A stretch of DNA of 64,000 nucleotides from CALARM01 sp036746235 (GCA_036746235.1 DAIOEN010000007.1:1-64000); one strand, 5' to 3'; counted from the first letter of the stretch, positions 46,059 to 56,524 are shown. Numbers and translations: made by a program. Notes: generated from the letters alone by a model not told the origin.

Positions 46059-46697
46059 ATGGAATTAATCAATCAAATCAAAGAAGAAGCAAAGAAATTT
46101 TTCTTAAATGCCAGAGGCAGTCATGACTGGTCTCATACGGAAAGGGTTTATAATCTTGCCATCCATATAGGTGAAAAAGAAGGAGCAGATATGGAAATTC
46201 TGTCTGTAGCCGCCCTGCTCCATGATATAGGGAGAGATTGTGAAAGTAAATCGAAGGGACTCGTGTGTCATGCCGAAAAAGGTGCCTCTATGGCGGAAGA
46301 ATTGCTGAAAAAATACAACATACCTTCTGAAAGAATAGACGCAATCGTTCACTGCATAGCGACTCATAGATTCAGAGGCAATAAGATTCCGTCTTCTGTG
46401 GAAGGCAGAATATTATTCGATGCAGATAAGCTTGATTCAATCGGTGCCGTAGGTATAGGAAGGGCTTTTCTTTTCGCCGGTGAAACAGGTGCGAAATTAC
46501 ATAATAAAGATGTTGATATCCGTAAGACTTTGCCTTATACTGAAGATGATACGGCATGGAGAGAATTTAACGTTAAATTAAATAAAATTAAAGATAAAAT
46601 GCTCACTTGTGAAGGGAAGAGAATTGCTCTGGAAAGACACAGGGTAATGGTAGATTTTTTTGAACGTCTTAACAGAGAAGTAGACGGTTTATTGTAA
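46059..46697 (+). CDS. HD-domain phosphohydrolase
   Basis: Soluble metal-dependent phosphohydrolase: SHDWSHTERV (about 23-32), LLHDIGRD (HD motif near 58), HCIATH and FDADKLDSIGAVGIGR. 212 aa matches YedJ/YpgQ-type HD proteins, which act on nucleotides or nucleoside phosphates. Its place after a nucleoside-type importer fits a salvage role, though this is inference. AGGGAC is a modest RBS. Confidence 0.85.
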   Translation: MELINQIKEEAKKFFLNARGSHDWSHTERVYNLAIHIGEKEGADMEILSVAALLHDIGRDCESKSKGLVCHAEKGASMAEELLKKYNIPSERIDAIVHCIATHRFRGNKIPSSVEGRILFDADKLDSIGAVGIGRAFLFAGETGAKLHNKDVDIRKTLPYTEDDTAWREFNVKLNKIKDKMLTCEGKRIALERHRVMVDFFERLNREVDGLL

Positions 46698-46715
46698 ATA
46701 GAGGAGATGGGGTGT

Positions 46716-47570
46716 ATGGGAGGTAATATTGGTCATCTTATTTCCTTTCTGAATAAAGAAAGACATCTTGATATTACCTGCTATAACAGAGATTTCCTCA
46801 CAAGATGCCTGAATGAACGTCTCTCTACCACAAAAACGAAAGATTACTGCGAATATATAGCGTACTTACAGGAAAATCATAATGAAATAACCTCTTTAAT
46901 TAACGGACTTTCCATCAGTGTAAGTAAATTTTTCAGGGATCCCGTTACCTTTGACGTCATATCAGAAAAAATACTGCCTTATCTTATATATGAAAAAATA
47001 AAAGAAGAGAATAAATTTCTCCGCATCTGGTCTGCCGGATGTGCATCAGGTGAAGAACCTTATTCTATAGCCATAATATTGAATGAATTACTGGGTGAAG
47101 AAATAAAAGACTGGAATATATCTATTTTTGCTACAGATATTGACGAAATATCCATAGAAAAAGCTAAGGAAGGCATTTATTCCGGAGAATGTCTCGAAAA
47201 TATTCGGTATGGACTGGTAAAGAAATATTTCACGAAAGAAGATCCGAACTATAGAATTAATAATGAGATAAAAGATATGGTTAATTATTCCGTATATGAT
47301 CTTACAGACAGAAATAGTTATGTTCCTCCTGAATGCATATTTGCAGGTTTTGATCTTGTTCTATGCCGAAATGTTCTTATATATTTCGAAGAGTCATATC
47401 AAAAAGTAATTATTACAAAATTATATCATTCTCTTTCAAAACCGGGTTTTCTTGTTTTAGGGAAATATGAAAGATTGTACGATTTAGGTTGTTTTAATCA
47501 ATATAGTAATTTGTGTAAGATTTACGAGAAGTGGAATTCTGTAAGAAAATATGTTTCTATGAAGCAGTAA
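46716..47570 (+). CDS. cheR: CheR-type protein-glutamate methyltransferase
   Basis: SAM-dependent methyltransferase of the CheR family: an N-terminal helical domain, then RIWSAGCASGEEPYSIAI (SAM loop), FATDID and DLVLCRNVLIYF. No chemoreceptor, CheA or CheB gene is present, so it probably modifies a sensor in the phosphorelay operon it leads. ATG 46716 is preferred because GAGGAG lies 9 nt upstream; ATG 46707 abuts that site. The next gene starts about 80 bp later. Confidence 0.88.
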   Translation: MGGNIGHLISFLNKERHLDITCYNRDFLTRCLNERLSTTKTKDYCEYIAYLQENHNEITSLINGLSISVSKFFRDPVTFDVISEKILPYLIYEKIKEENKFLRIWSAGCASGEEPYSIAIILNELLGEEIKDWNISIFATDIDEISIEKAKEGIYSGECLENIRYGLVKKYFTKEDPNYRINNEIKDMVNYSVYDLTDRNSYVPPECIFAGFDLVLCRNVLIYFEESYQKVIITKLYHSLSKPGFLVLGKYERLYDLGCFNQYSNLCKIYEKWNSVRKYVSMKQ

Positions 47571-47649
47571 AAATGAATGCTTGAGTGGGTAAAGTGAGTA
47601 AACGGGGCTGTTACTCATTATGGATTAGAAATTAATGGATGGAGGTTAT

Positions 47650-50600
47650 ATGAAATTTAGATCTATTTCGATGAAACTTATATTCTGGTTTTTAAGTGTT
47701 AATTTCTTGCTTCTCTGGACCGTTATGGCTGTTATATATATTCAGAGAGTCAGATATATTAAAACAAATACATTCAGTAAACTCACTGCCATAAGAGATT
47801 TGAAGGTTGAAGAGTTAAGTGTCTGGCTCGGAGAACGAAGAGGAAATACAAAGGCTATATCGGAAATTTATAGAATCAGAAATTCAGAAGTATTATTTAA
47901 CAAAAAAGATCTTAATGAGAATGAGAAAAAAATACTTTTAAGTATAAGATTACTGTTGAAGCAATATGTAGATGACTACGATGTCTTTGAAAGTGTATCA
48001 GTTGTAAATGCCCGTAATGGCATAATCGAAATATCGTCGGACAGGGATCTTGAAGGTATGGACCTTTCGAAAGAAGATTATTTTAAGGAAGCACTGAATA
48101 AAAAATCCTTCCATATAAAAGATATTTATATTTCAAGATTTAGGAAAAATCCTGCTATGATAATGTCAAGACCTGTTTACAATCTCACCGATAAAAGGAT
48201 TATTGCCGTTGTTTCAGCCAGGTTAAACCTTGAGAGTTTTTTATATCCTATGCTTCTTAACAGAACAGGACTCGGCGAAACAGGGGAAACCCTTATAGTA
48301 AACAAAGATTGTATTGCTATAAGTAAACTGAGATGGTATGACGATGGTCCATGCAGATTAAAAATAACAGCGACTCCGGCAGTTCTGGCTGCTGCCGGAA
48401 AAACAGGAATAATAGAGTCTGAAGATTACCGGGGTATTCCTGTACTCGCTGCTTATACATTTATACCTGAGCTGTCGTGGGGATTTGTGGCAAAACAGGA
48501 TCTGGCGGAACTTTACAGGCCTATAAACAATATGTTTGTAAATTTCATCATAATTTTAATTATTGCTTCCATAGCAGTCTTTTTTATAGCTGTTTTTATT
48601 GCAAAAACCTTCTGTAAACCCTTACAGGAAATGACAGAAGTATCAACAAGGATACAGACGGGAGACCTGTCTGCAAGAAATAGATTTAAAAGAGATGACG
48701 AGCTTGGTTTTCTGGCAGAATCTTTTAATGATATGGCAGATAATTTGATGGCAAGGATTCATGTGAGGAAGAGTCTGTCAGAACTGACAGAACTAATGTT
48801 AAAGACATATAATATAAAAGAATTTGCTTCTGCTCTTTTGAAAACGCTCCTGGAAATCACATCTTCACAGGCAGGTGTTTTTTACCTGAAAAGAGGAGAC
48901 ACTTATGAAAACTTCTTTTCTATAGGACTTGATAAAGACAACCTTCCTTCATTTAATATGGAAAGACCGGACGGACAATTCGGAGAAGTCTTTCTTACAG
49001 GGAAGATTTCTCATATAAAAAATATACCTTCAGATACTGTTTTTACATTCAAAACAATTGCAGGAACTGCACTTATGAGGGAAATTATTTCCATGCCTGT
49101 TATATCGGATGGAAAGATAATGGCTCTTATTTCTATGGGGAACCTGTCAGAATTTTCAAAAGAGAGTCTGGAAATTATCAATTCCATATGGCCTGCTATA
49201 AATACAGGTTTTTCTGTATTAATGGCAAACGAAAATATAAAGAATATGTCTGAAGAATTAAAGGATAAAAACAGGGAACTTCAGTCTCAGGCAGAAGAAC
49301 TTATGTCTCAATCAAAAGAACTGTACTGTCAGAATATGAAACTGGAAATGCAGAATCGTCAGATAGAAGAAGCAAACCGTGTAAAAAGTGAGTTTGTCTC
49401 CAATATGAGTCATGAATTGAGAACACCTCTCAATTCTGTTATAGGACTTTCCAGAGTTCTTATTATGCAGGCAAAGGGGAAACTCTCAGAAGAAGAGTTC
49501 AGTTATCTTGAAATCATACAGAGAAACGGGAAATCCCTTCTCTCACTGATAAATGATATTCTGGATCTGTCAAAAATAGAAGCAGGGAAAGTGGAATTGA
49601 CTGTAAATTCCATTTCTGTAAAAGATATTGTGGAAAATATCTGTGAAAGTCTTGAAATACTTGCTTTTGAGAAAGGCGTTATTCTTAAAAGAGATTTTCC
49701 AGATAATCTTCCCCTTATTGAAAGTGATGAGCAGGCTCTTTATAAAATTCTCCAGAATATTATAGGTAATGCCATCAAATTTACCGACAAAGGATCTGTC
49801 GTTATTTCAGGAGAAAAGAAAGATGAAGAATTTTATATTCATATTACAGATACGGGCATCGGGATAGGGCAGAATGATCTTCCTTATATTTTCGATGAAT
49901 TCAGACAGACAGACGGTACAATGGCAAGACGCTATGAAGGAACAGGCCTCGGACTGTCTATCGCATATAAAACTGTAAAATTACTGAAAGGCAATATTTA
50001 TGTCGAAAGTACTCCCGGGAAAGGTTCTACCTTTACAGTCTTACTTCCACTTAAATGGGAAGAAGAAATAAAGAGTAAAGCTAATATTGCATATGATATT
50101 TCAAAGATTACACCTCACGGGAGCGGTGAAAAAATTCTTGTAGTAGACGATGACCCTTCTGTTGTTAAAAAGATTTCTTCCTATCTTACCGAAGAAGGTT
50201 ATTCTGTAATTCCGGCTTTTTCCGGAAAAGAAGCTGTAGAATCCGCAGAAAAATTTCATCCCTTCGCAATTATTCTGGATCTTCTCATGCCTGAAATGGA
50301 TGGTTTTGAAGTGCTGGAACATCTGAAAAAATCGGAAAAAACATGGGATATTCCCGTAATAATTGTATCTGTTTCAGAACAGCATCAGGCTGCCTGTGCT
50401 CTCGGAGCATCAGGTTATATCAGAAAGCCTGTTGCAAGAGAACTTCTTATGAAGGAAATTTACAGACTTGTAAAGTATCCGGTATCTGTTATGGTTGTTG
50501 ATGATAATCCTGTAGATAGAAAACTTATAAGTGATATAATAGAAAAAGAATATATTAAAACCTGTCAGGCGGAAAGCGGCGAACAATGTCTTGAACTCAT

Positions 50601-51657
50601 AGAACAGACATTGCCGGATATAATCATACTGGATTTAATGATGCCTGAAATGGATGGTTTTCTGGTTTTAGAAGCTATAAGGACCGGTGAAAGGACGGGA
50701 TTTCTGCCGGTAATCGTTGTTACTGCAAAGGATCTTACAAAAGAAGAAAAAGCCATGTTACATACTTATGCTTCCTCTGTTATAATGAAAGATGAACTGC
50801 AATCGAAGACTTTATTGAAGGAAATAAAGAAGTGTCTTTCAGATATTTCGTACCGTAAAAAATTCGGGAAAGAGATTTTGATTGTAGAAGACAACAGTGG
50901 AGCAGTCATAGAAATAAAAACTGTTCTTGAAAAAGAAGGCTTCAATGTTTCTGTTGCAGCAGGAGGCAGAGCTGCTATTGATTATATAAAACACAGGATG
51001 CCGGACGGAATTATTCTGGATTTAATGATGCCTGATATGGACGGTTTTAAAGTACTTGATGAAATGAGAAATACATCTCATACTGCTTCAATCCCTGTAC
51101 TTATTTTAACTGCAAAGGATTTAACACATGAGGATTTAAGGAAATTGAAAAGTAATAGAATTCAGCACTTAATAAGAAAAGGTGATATAAACAGAGAGGA
51201 ATTACTTGAAAAGGTAAAATTGCTTGCAGAGGGACAGGGAATAAAAAAAATTATAGAGGCAGAAATAATTCCTGAAAAAATTTCTTCTCATAAACCCTGT
51301 ATAATGCTTGTAGAAGATAATCCTGATAATACGATTACCATTAAAGCAATGTTAGGGAATAAATATAATCTGATTGAAGCTTCAAGCGGAGAAGAAGGTC
51401 TTTCAAAAGCACTTTCAGAAAAGCCGGATCTTATACTTATGGATATGGCATTACCCGGTATGGATGGTTTTACTGCAGTTAAGGAGTTGAGGAAAGATAT
51501 GAAAAATATTCCTGTCATAGCCATTACTGCAATGGTCATGAAGGGAGACAGAAAAGCAATAATTGACGCAGGATGTAATGATTATATTTCCAAACCTGTA
51601 GAACAGGAAGACTTACTCGATAAGATAAAGAAATGGCTCTGTAAAGATTGCCGGTAA
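47650..51657 (+). CDS. Membrane hybrid kinase with Cache, HAMP, GAF and four receivers
   Basis: Very large sensor kinase. Two transmembrane helices (about 8-30 and 298-322) flank a Cache-type periplasmic sensor. HAMP (about 325-375), a GAF-like domain (about 380-540) and a Gln-rich coiled coil lead to HisKA (SNMSHELRTPLNSVIGLS, His near 589), HATPase (NIIGNAIKFTDKG; GTGLGLS) and four receivers starting near residues 825, 944, 1074 and 1215. Each keeps a phospho-acceptor Asp (IILDLLMPEMDG, IILDLMMPEMDG, IILDLMMPDMDG, LMDMALPGMDG). ATG 47650 is chosen for GGAGG upstream; ATG 47635 covers the RBS. It leads to two further kinases and a regulator. Confidence 0.9.
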   Translation: MKFRSISMKLIFWFLSVNFLLLWTVMAVIYIQRVRYIKTNTFSKLTAIRDLKVEELSVWLGERRGNTKAISEIYRIRNSEVLFNKKDLNENEKKILLSIRLLLKQYVDDYDVFESVSVVNARNGIIEISSDRDLEGMDLSKEDYFKEALNKKSFHIKDIYISRFRKNPAMIMSRPVYNLTDKRIIAVVSARLNLESFLYPMLLNRTGLGETGETLIVNKDCIAISKLRWYDDGPCRLKITATPAVLAAAGKTGIIESEDYRGIPVLAAYTFIPELSWGFVAKQDLAELYRPINNMFVNFIIILIIASIAVFFIAVFIAKTFCKPLQEMTEVSTRIQTGDLSARNRFKRDDELGFLAESFNDMADNLMARIHVRKSLSELTELMLKTYNIKEFASALLKTLLEITSSQAGVFYLKRGDTYENFFSIGLDKDNLPSFNMERPDGQFGEVFLTGKISHIKNIPSDTVFTFKTIAGTALMREIISMPVISDGKIMALISMGNLSEFSKESLEIINSIWPAINTGFSVLMANENIKNMSEELKDKNRELQSQAEELMSQSKELYCQNMKLEMQNRQIEEANRVKSEFVSNMSHELRTPLNSVIGLSRVLIMQAKGKLSEEEFSYLEIIQRNGKSLLSLINDILDLSKIEAGKVELTVNSISVKDIVENICESLEILAFEKGVILKRDFPDNLPLIESDEQALYKILQNIIGNAIKFTDKGSVVISGEKKDEEFYIHITDTGIGIGQNDLPYIFDEFRQTDGTMARRYEGTGLGLSIAYKTVKLLKGNIYVESTPGKGSTFTVLLPLKWEEEIKSKANIAYDISKITPHGSGEKILVVDDDPSVVKKISSYLTEEGYSVIPAFSGKEAVESAEKFHPFAIILDLLMPEMDGFEVLEHLKKSEKTWDIPVIIVSVSEQHQAACALGASGYIRKPVARELLMKEIYRLVKYPVSVMVVDDNPVDRKLISDIIEKEYIKTCQAESGEQCLELIEQTLPDIIILDLMMPEMDGFLVLEAIRTGERTGFLPVIVVTAKDLTKEEKAMLHTYASSVIMKDELQSKTLLKEIKKCLSDISYRKKFGKEILIVEDNSGAVIEIKTVLEKEGFNVSVAAGGRAAIDYIKHRMPDGIILDLMMPDMDGFKVLDEMRNTSHTASIPVLILTAKDLTHEDLRKLKSNRIQHLIRKGDINREELLEKVKLLAEGQGIKKIIEAEIIPEKISSHKPCIMLVEDNPDNTITIKAMLGNKYNLIEASSGEEGLSKALSEKPDLILMDMALPGMDGFTAVKELRKDMKNIPVIAITAMVMKGDRKAIIDAGCNDYISKPVEQEDLLDKIKKWLCKDCR

Positions 51658-51714
51658 ATCTGTGTTAATCAAAAACAGGTTCTTAATTGCGTATCTTAAA
51701 GGAGTTGGAGTGTA

Positions 51715-53727
51715 GTGGCCAAAATACTTATTATTGATGATAAAAAAGACAATCTTATTACTATTTCTGCCATGATAAAAAATCTGCTGCCTGGATATGA
51801 TATAGTAACCGCTCTATCAGGAGAAGAAGGTATCAGAAAAGCCATGGAGGAAAATCCTGATACTATACTGCTTGATATTATAATGCCCGGCATGGATGGA
51901 TTTGAAACCTGTTCCATACTGAAATCTTCACATGAAACAAAATATATTCCCATCATAGTTCTTACAGCCATAAGATCCGATAGTAAAATGAGGATAAGGG
52001 CCCTGGAAGTTGGAGCTGACGCTTTCCTTTGTAAGCCTGTTGATGACATGGAGCTTGTAGCACAGGTTAAGGCCATGAGCAGGATAAAGTATTCTGAAGA
52101 TCTTTTAAGGAAAGAAAATGAATTGCTCGAGGAAAAGGTAAGAGAAAGAACAAAAGATTTAATTGCTTATGAAAAATTGCTGAATGAACAGCTCAGCTTT
52201 TTGCAGATACTTATTGATACAATCCCTGCTCCTGTTTTTTACAAAGATATAAACGGAGTTTATCTCGGTTCCAATCTGGCTTTTGAGAAATTTACGGGAC
52301 TGAAAATAGAAAACATAAAAGGTAAACAGGTTTATGATATTTTCGCTCCGGATCTGGCTGATAAGTATAATGAAATGGACAGAATTTTATTGCGAAACGG
52401 CGGAGTTCAGGTCTATGAAGGTGAAGTTGTTTACGGAGATTCTTCGATACATGATGTGGTTTTTACCAAGACTGTTTTTAAAAAATCTGATGGTTCCACA
52501 GGAGGTATATTAGGTTTTATTCTGGATATTACAGACAGAAAGAAAGGTGAGGAAGAAAGAGAAAAACTGAAAAAACAGCTTTATCATGCAGAAAAAATGA
52601 ATGCCATAGGTACCCTTGCCGGTGGTATTGCCCATGATTTTAATAATATACTGGGAGGTATTCTCGGGTATACGGAACTTGTCATGGACGGTATGGAAGA
52701 AAATAGCCAGTTACGGAGCCACTTGAAGCAGATTCTTAAAGCAGTAAACCGTGCAAAAGAACTGATAAAACAGATTCTTATCTTCAGCAGAGAAAACAGA
52801 CAGATAGAAAAAAAGCCTGTAAATATAGTTATTGTAATAAAAGAGGCACTTAAACTTATGAGAGCAACGATTCCGTCTACGGTAGAAATAAAACAGAATA
52901 TTCATACTAATTCCAGCATTGTCATAGCAGATATTACACAGATACATCAGGTTATAGTAAATCTCTGTACCAATGCTTCCCATGCAATGAAAGACAGAGG
53001 CGGACTTCTGGAAATAAGTCTGGAAAATATAGACATAAGAGAAGGCGAATTATTGGTTCAGGAATGCAAAGCCGGTTCTTATGTAAAGCTTTCTGTAAAA
53101 GATACAGGTTACGGCATGGACAGAATTACTATGGAACATATGTTCGAACCTTATTTTACCACTAAAAGTCAGAATGAAGGAACCGGTCTGGGCCTTTCCG
53201 TAGTCCATGGCATAGTTAAAAGTCATGGAGGATTTATAAAGGTTTACAGTGAACAGGATAGAGGTACCGTTTTTCATGTTTATTTCCCGAGAATAAAAAC
53301 AGAGATACAGGAGCAGAAAGCAGATGAAAGACCTTCCTCTGGCGGTGAAGGAAATATTCTGTTTATTGATGATGAGGAAGGTCTTGCTTCTCTGGCAGAA
53401 CAACTGCTCGGAAAACTTGGTTATAAAGTTATATCACATACAGACAGCATGAAAGCTCTTGCAATTTTTAGAGAAGATCCGCATAAGTTCGATCTTGTAA
53501 TTACGGATCAAACTATGCCTAAAATGACAGGAATAGAACTCGCACGGACCATTACATCTATCCGTCCCGACATACCTGTAATCCTCTGCACAGGTTTCAG
53601 CGAATATTTGAATGAACCGAAGGTTATGTTATCAGGTATAAAAAAAATTATTTTAAAACCCTTTGTTAGAAAAGAAATGGCGGAGGCAATCAGATATGTA
53701 TTACAGAAAAATCCTGATAGCAGATGA
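51715..53727 (+). CDS. REC-PAS-HisKA-HATPase-REC hybrid kinase
   Basis: Soluble phosphorelay protein. It has an N-terminal receiver (1-125; ILLDIIMPGMDG), a short coiled coil, PAS (about 155-285), HisKA (AIGTLAGGIAHDFNN, His near 305), HATPase (NLCTNASHAM; GTGLGLS) and a C-terminal receiver (about 545-665; VITDQTMPKMTG). Start GTG 51715 follows GGAG. The N-terminal receiver suggests it is phosphorylated by the upstream kinase. It overlaps the next gene by 32 bp. Confidence 0.9.
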   Translation: MAKILIIDDKKDNLITISAMIKNLLPGYDIVTALSGEEGIRKAMEENPDTILLDIIMPGMDGFETCSILKSSHETKYIPIIVLTAIRSDSKMRIRALEVGADAFLCKPVDDMELVAQVKAMSRIKYSEDLLRKENELLEEKVRERTKDLIAYEKLLNEQLSFLQILIDTIPAPVFYKDINGVYLGSNLAFEKFTGLKIENIKGKQVYDIFAPDLADKYNEMDRILLRNGGVQVYEGEVVYGDSSIHDVVFTKTVFKKSDGSTGGILGFILDITDRKKGEEEREKLKKQLYHAEKMNAIGTLAGGIAHDFNNILGGILGYTELVMDGMEENSQLRSHLKQILKAVNRAKELIKQILIFSRENRQIEKKPVNIVIVIKEALKLMRATIPSTVEIKQNIHTNSSIVIADITQIHQVIVNLCTNASHAMKDRGGLLEISLENIDIREGELLVQECKAGSYVKLSVKDTGYGMDRITMEHMFEPYFTTKSQNEGTGLGLSVVHGIVKSHGGFIKVYSEQDRGTVFHVYFPRIKTEIQEQKADERPSSGGEGNILFIDDEEGLASLAEQLLGKLGYKVISHTDSMKALAIFREDPHKFDLVITDQTMPKMTGIELARTITSIRPDIPVILCTGFSEYLNEPKVMLSGIKKIILKPFVRKEMAEAIRYVLQKNPDSR

Positions 53728-55942
53728 TGATACAACTATTTTAAAATTATATACGAGTGTATTGACAAGGAAAACTTCTGTCTTAGAGAAAGATTTTATC
53801 CTGGAAACCTTTGAGAACGGCAGAGCTTTACTGGAACACTTTAAAATCGAATGGAACAGTGGAAACAGAATACCTCTCTGTATACTCGATATGAATATGC
53901 CCGGCATGGATGGTCTGGAAACTGCCCGGGAAATAAGGAATATTGACAGCAATGTTATTATAATTATTGTTACTGCTTATGCTACCACATCTCTTGCAAC
54001 ACTGAAAGAAAGCCTCAAACAAAATATTTATTACATAAGAAAACCATTTAATAAAGAAGAAATTTATTGCCTTACAGATTCCCTGGTTAAAGGATGGAAT
54101 AAAAATTTTGAAGTCTCTAAATATAAAGATCAGCTTGAAGAACTTGTAGTTAAACGTACTCATGAGCTTAAAACTGTTATTAAAAAACTTGAGGAAGAAA
54201 TTACCAACAGAATTCATATAGAGAATTCACTTCGTGAAAGTGAAGAGAGATACAGGCATATTAGTAATACTATTACAGATTATATCTATACTGTACATTT
54301 ACATAATAATAATCCTGTAAAAACAATCCACAGCCCTGCATGTGTTGCTATTACGGGTTACAGAACCGAGGAATTTAATCTCAATCCATATCTGTGGTTA
54401 CAGATGGTACCGGAAGAGGATAGAAAGATTGTAAAAGATTATGCCGTACAGATTTTATCCGGTGGAAATGTAAAACCGGTAGAACATCGTATAATACATA
54501 GAGACGGCTCTGTAAGATGGATAAGAAATACACCTGTCCTTCATTATGATAAACTGGGTAAACTCCTTTCTTATGACGGACTTGTTCAGGATATTACAGA
54601 GAGAAAACAGGCGGAAGAAGCTCTCCATGACAGAATTGCCATGGAAGAACTGGCAACAATTATTTCAAGTTATTTTATAAATCTTCCTTTCCCTCAACTT
54701 GACAGAGAAATAATCTGTGCCCTTCAGTCCATAGGAGAATTTGTGGGAGTTGATCGATGTTTTATAAGCCTTTATTCAAGTGATTACAAAAAACTTGAAC
54801 TTATATATGAATGGTGTAACAATGATGTAAAACCGGGTGCAAATATGGTGTTTCTCGAACCGATATTCAGTGATACGGAAAAACTTAAAAAGTTTGATCA
54901 TCTTTATATATCTTCTGTTCTGGCTTTTGACGGGGAAACTGGCATGGAAAAAGCATTGCTTCAATCTTCCGGTATAAAATCCGTACTTACTATTCCTCTC
55001 AGGTTCAGTAATAGTCAGACCGGCTGTTTCGGCCTTTATTCTGAAAAAAGTGAAAAAATATGGAAAGAAGAAGACATAAAGCTTTTGAAAATGGTGGGAG
55101 AAATTTTTGTCCATGCCCTGGAAAGGAAACAGGCAGAAGAGGAGCTTAAGAAATATAGAGAGCGCCTCGAATATCTCGTAGCAGAACGTACGGCAGCACT
55201 TACGAAAGCAACGGACCAACTGATAAGAAGTGAACGTCTTGCTGCCACAGGCCAGCTGGCTGCTTCAATTGCCCACGAAATAAATTCGCCTCTTCAGGCA
55301 ATAACGGTTTTATTGAGTAATCTCAAACATAAATATAAAGATGATGATTATCTCTCAGATAATATTGAGATCCTGAGAGACGCTTTTGCAAGTATCAGAG
55401 ACACAGTTAAAAATCTTCTCGATCTCAATCGTCCCGGAAAGGAGAAAAAACAGCCGGTAAATATAAATGAAATTATAGAAAATACAATTTCACTTTTGAA
55501 AAGTTATTTAAAGAAAAATTTTGTAAAAATTGCCCTTAATCTATCGGAAAAAATGCCTGTTATTATAGGTTCCCCCCAGCAATTAGGACAGGTTTTTGTA
55601 AATCTCATCAATAATGCTATAGATGCAATGAGCATTTCATCGAATAAAAATAAAATATTCATAGAAACAGATTTTGAAAAAAAGCATGTTATAATTAAAA
55701 TCAGGGATACCGGTCCCGGCATAAATGAAGAGGAATTGAAGAAGATTTTTGATCCCTTTTATACAAGAAAAAAAGTAATGGGTATGGGTGTGGGGCTCAC
55801 TATATGTCATGGTATTATTGAAGAACATAAAGGTACTATAGAGGCAAGAAATGCTAAAGGTGGAGGAGCGGAATTTGTTATAACCCTGCCAATCAAGCAG
55901 AAGGAATACGGAAATAACAAAAAGGAGAATTACCATGAATAA
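53696..55942 (+). CDS. REC-PAS-GAF-HisKA-HATPase kinase
   Basis: Soluble kinase of 748 aa. Receiver (about 1-125; CILDMNMPGMDG), coiled coil, PAS (about 190-315; VRWIRNTPVLHYD), GAF (about 330-480), a second coiled coil, HisKA (QLAASIAHEINSPLQA, His near 523) and HATPase (NLINNAIDAM; GVGLTICHGII). The start is ATG 53696, with GGAGG 9 nt upstream inside the previous gene; a longer in-frame version from 53663 lacks an RBS. The stop overlaps the next start by 8 bp. No C-terminal receiver; the next gene supplies one. Confidence 0.9.
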   Translation: MYYRKILIADDDTTILKLYTSVLTRKTSVLEKDFILETFENGRALLEHFKIEWNSGNRIPLCILDMNMPGMDGLETAREIRNIDSNVIIIIVTAYATTSLATLKESLKQNIYYIRKPFNKEEIYCLTDSLVKGWNKNFEVSKYKDQLEELVVKRTHELKTVIKKLEEEITNRIHIENSLRESEERYRHISNTITDYIYTVHLHNNNPVKTIHSPACVAITGYRTEEFNLNPYLWLQMVPEEDRKIVKDYAVQILSGGNVKPVEHRIIHRDGSVRWIRNTPVLHYDKLGKLLSYDGLVQDITERKQAEEALHDRIAMEELATIISSYFINLPFPQLDREIICALQSIGEFVGVDRCFISLYSSDYKKLELIYEWCNNDVKPGANMVFLEPIFSDTEKLKKFDHLYISSVLAFDGETGMEKALLQSSGIKSVLTIPLRFSNSQTGCFGLYSEKSEKIWKEEDIKLLKMVGEIFVHALERKQAEEELKKYRERLEYLVAERTAALTKATDQLIRSERLAATGQLAASIAHEINSPLQAITVLLSNLKHKYKDDDYLSDNIEILRDAFASIRDTVKNLLDLNRPGKEKKQPVNINEIIENTISLLKSYLKKNFVKIALNLSEKMPVIIGSPQQLGQVFVNLINNAIDAMSISSNKNKIFIETDFEKKHVIIKIRDTGPGINEEELKKIFDPFYTRKKVMGMGVGLTICHGIIEEHKGTIEARNAKGGGAEFVITLPIKQKEYGNNKKENYHE

Positions 55943-56522
55943 ATACAATATACTGTTAGTTGATGATGATCGGCTGATTTTAAAAGCTATGGCTTTATCA
56001 ATTAAGAACAAAGGATACAGTGTTATTACTGCAAACAGCGGCGAAGAAGGTATTAACATTTTATCAAAAGAGCATATAGATTTAGTCATTACTGACCTCG
56101 TTATGGAACAGGCAGGAGGCCTTGACGTTCTCAGGAAAGCAAAAGAAATTGACAGTGAAATTATGGTTATCATACTGACCGGTTACGGAGATATTACATC
56201 TGCCATAGAAGCACTCAGATTTGATGCAGATGATTACCTGTTGAAACCATGTGAAGATGAGGAAATTTATTTTAAGATAGCAGGTTTACTTGAGAAACAG
56301 GCTCTCAGAAGAAAAATAAAAATCTATGAGAAAATATTACCTGTATGCAGTGTATGTAAACAAATAAGAGATGATACAGGAAAAGTTCATGGAAGCGGTG
56401 ACTGGATGACACTGGAAAAATATGTCTGTAAAAAATCCGGTATGGAATTATCCCATACATATTGCCCTGTATGTAAACAGAAAGTGCTTGAAGAAATGGA
56501 AAGAGATTTTGGTGAATCTTGA
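55935..56522 (+). CDS. Response regulator with C-terminal cysteine motif
   Basis: Receiver domain (about 1-125; LVITDLVMEQ, Lys in LLKPC) followed by a short segment with LPVCSVCKQIRDDTG and YCPVCKQKV, a four-cysteine (CxxC...CxxC) motif common at the end of regulators and GGDEF/PAS proteins and probably zinc-binding. No DNA-binding domain. It overlaps the preceding kinase gene by 8 bp and has AAAGGAG, so it is the operon's terminal output or shuttle. Confidence 0.88.
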   Translation: MNKYNILLVDDDRLILKAMALSIKNKGYSVITANSGEEGINILSKEHIDLVITDLVMEQAGGLDVLRKAKEIDSEIMVIILTGYGDITSAIEALRFDADDYLLKPCEDEEIYFKIAGLLEKQALRRKIKIYEKILPVCSVCKQIRDDTGKVHGSGDWMTLEKYVCKKSGMELSHTYCPVCKQKVLEEMERDFGES

Positions 56523-56524
56523 AA

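Noticed and set aside
46707..46715. Upstream ATG for the CheR gene
   Set aside because: It directly follows the GAGGAG ribosome site, so ATG 46716 is the workable start.
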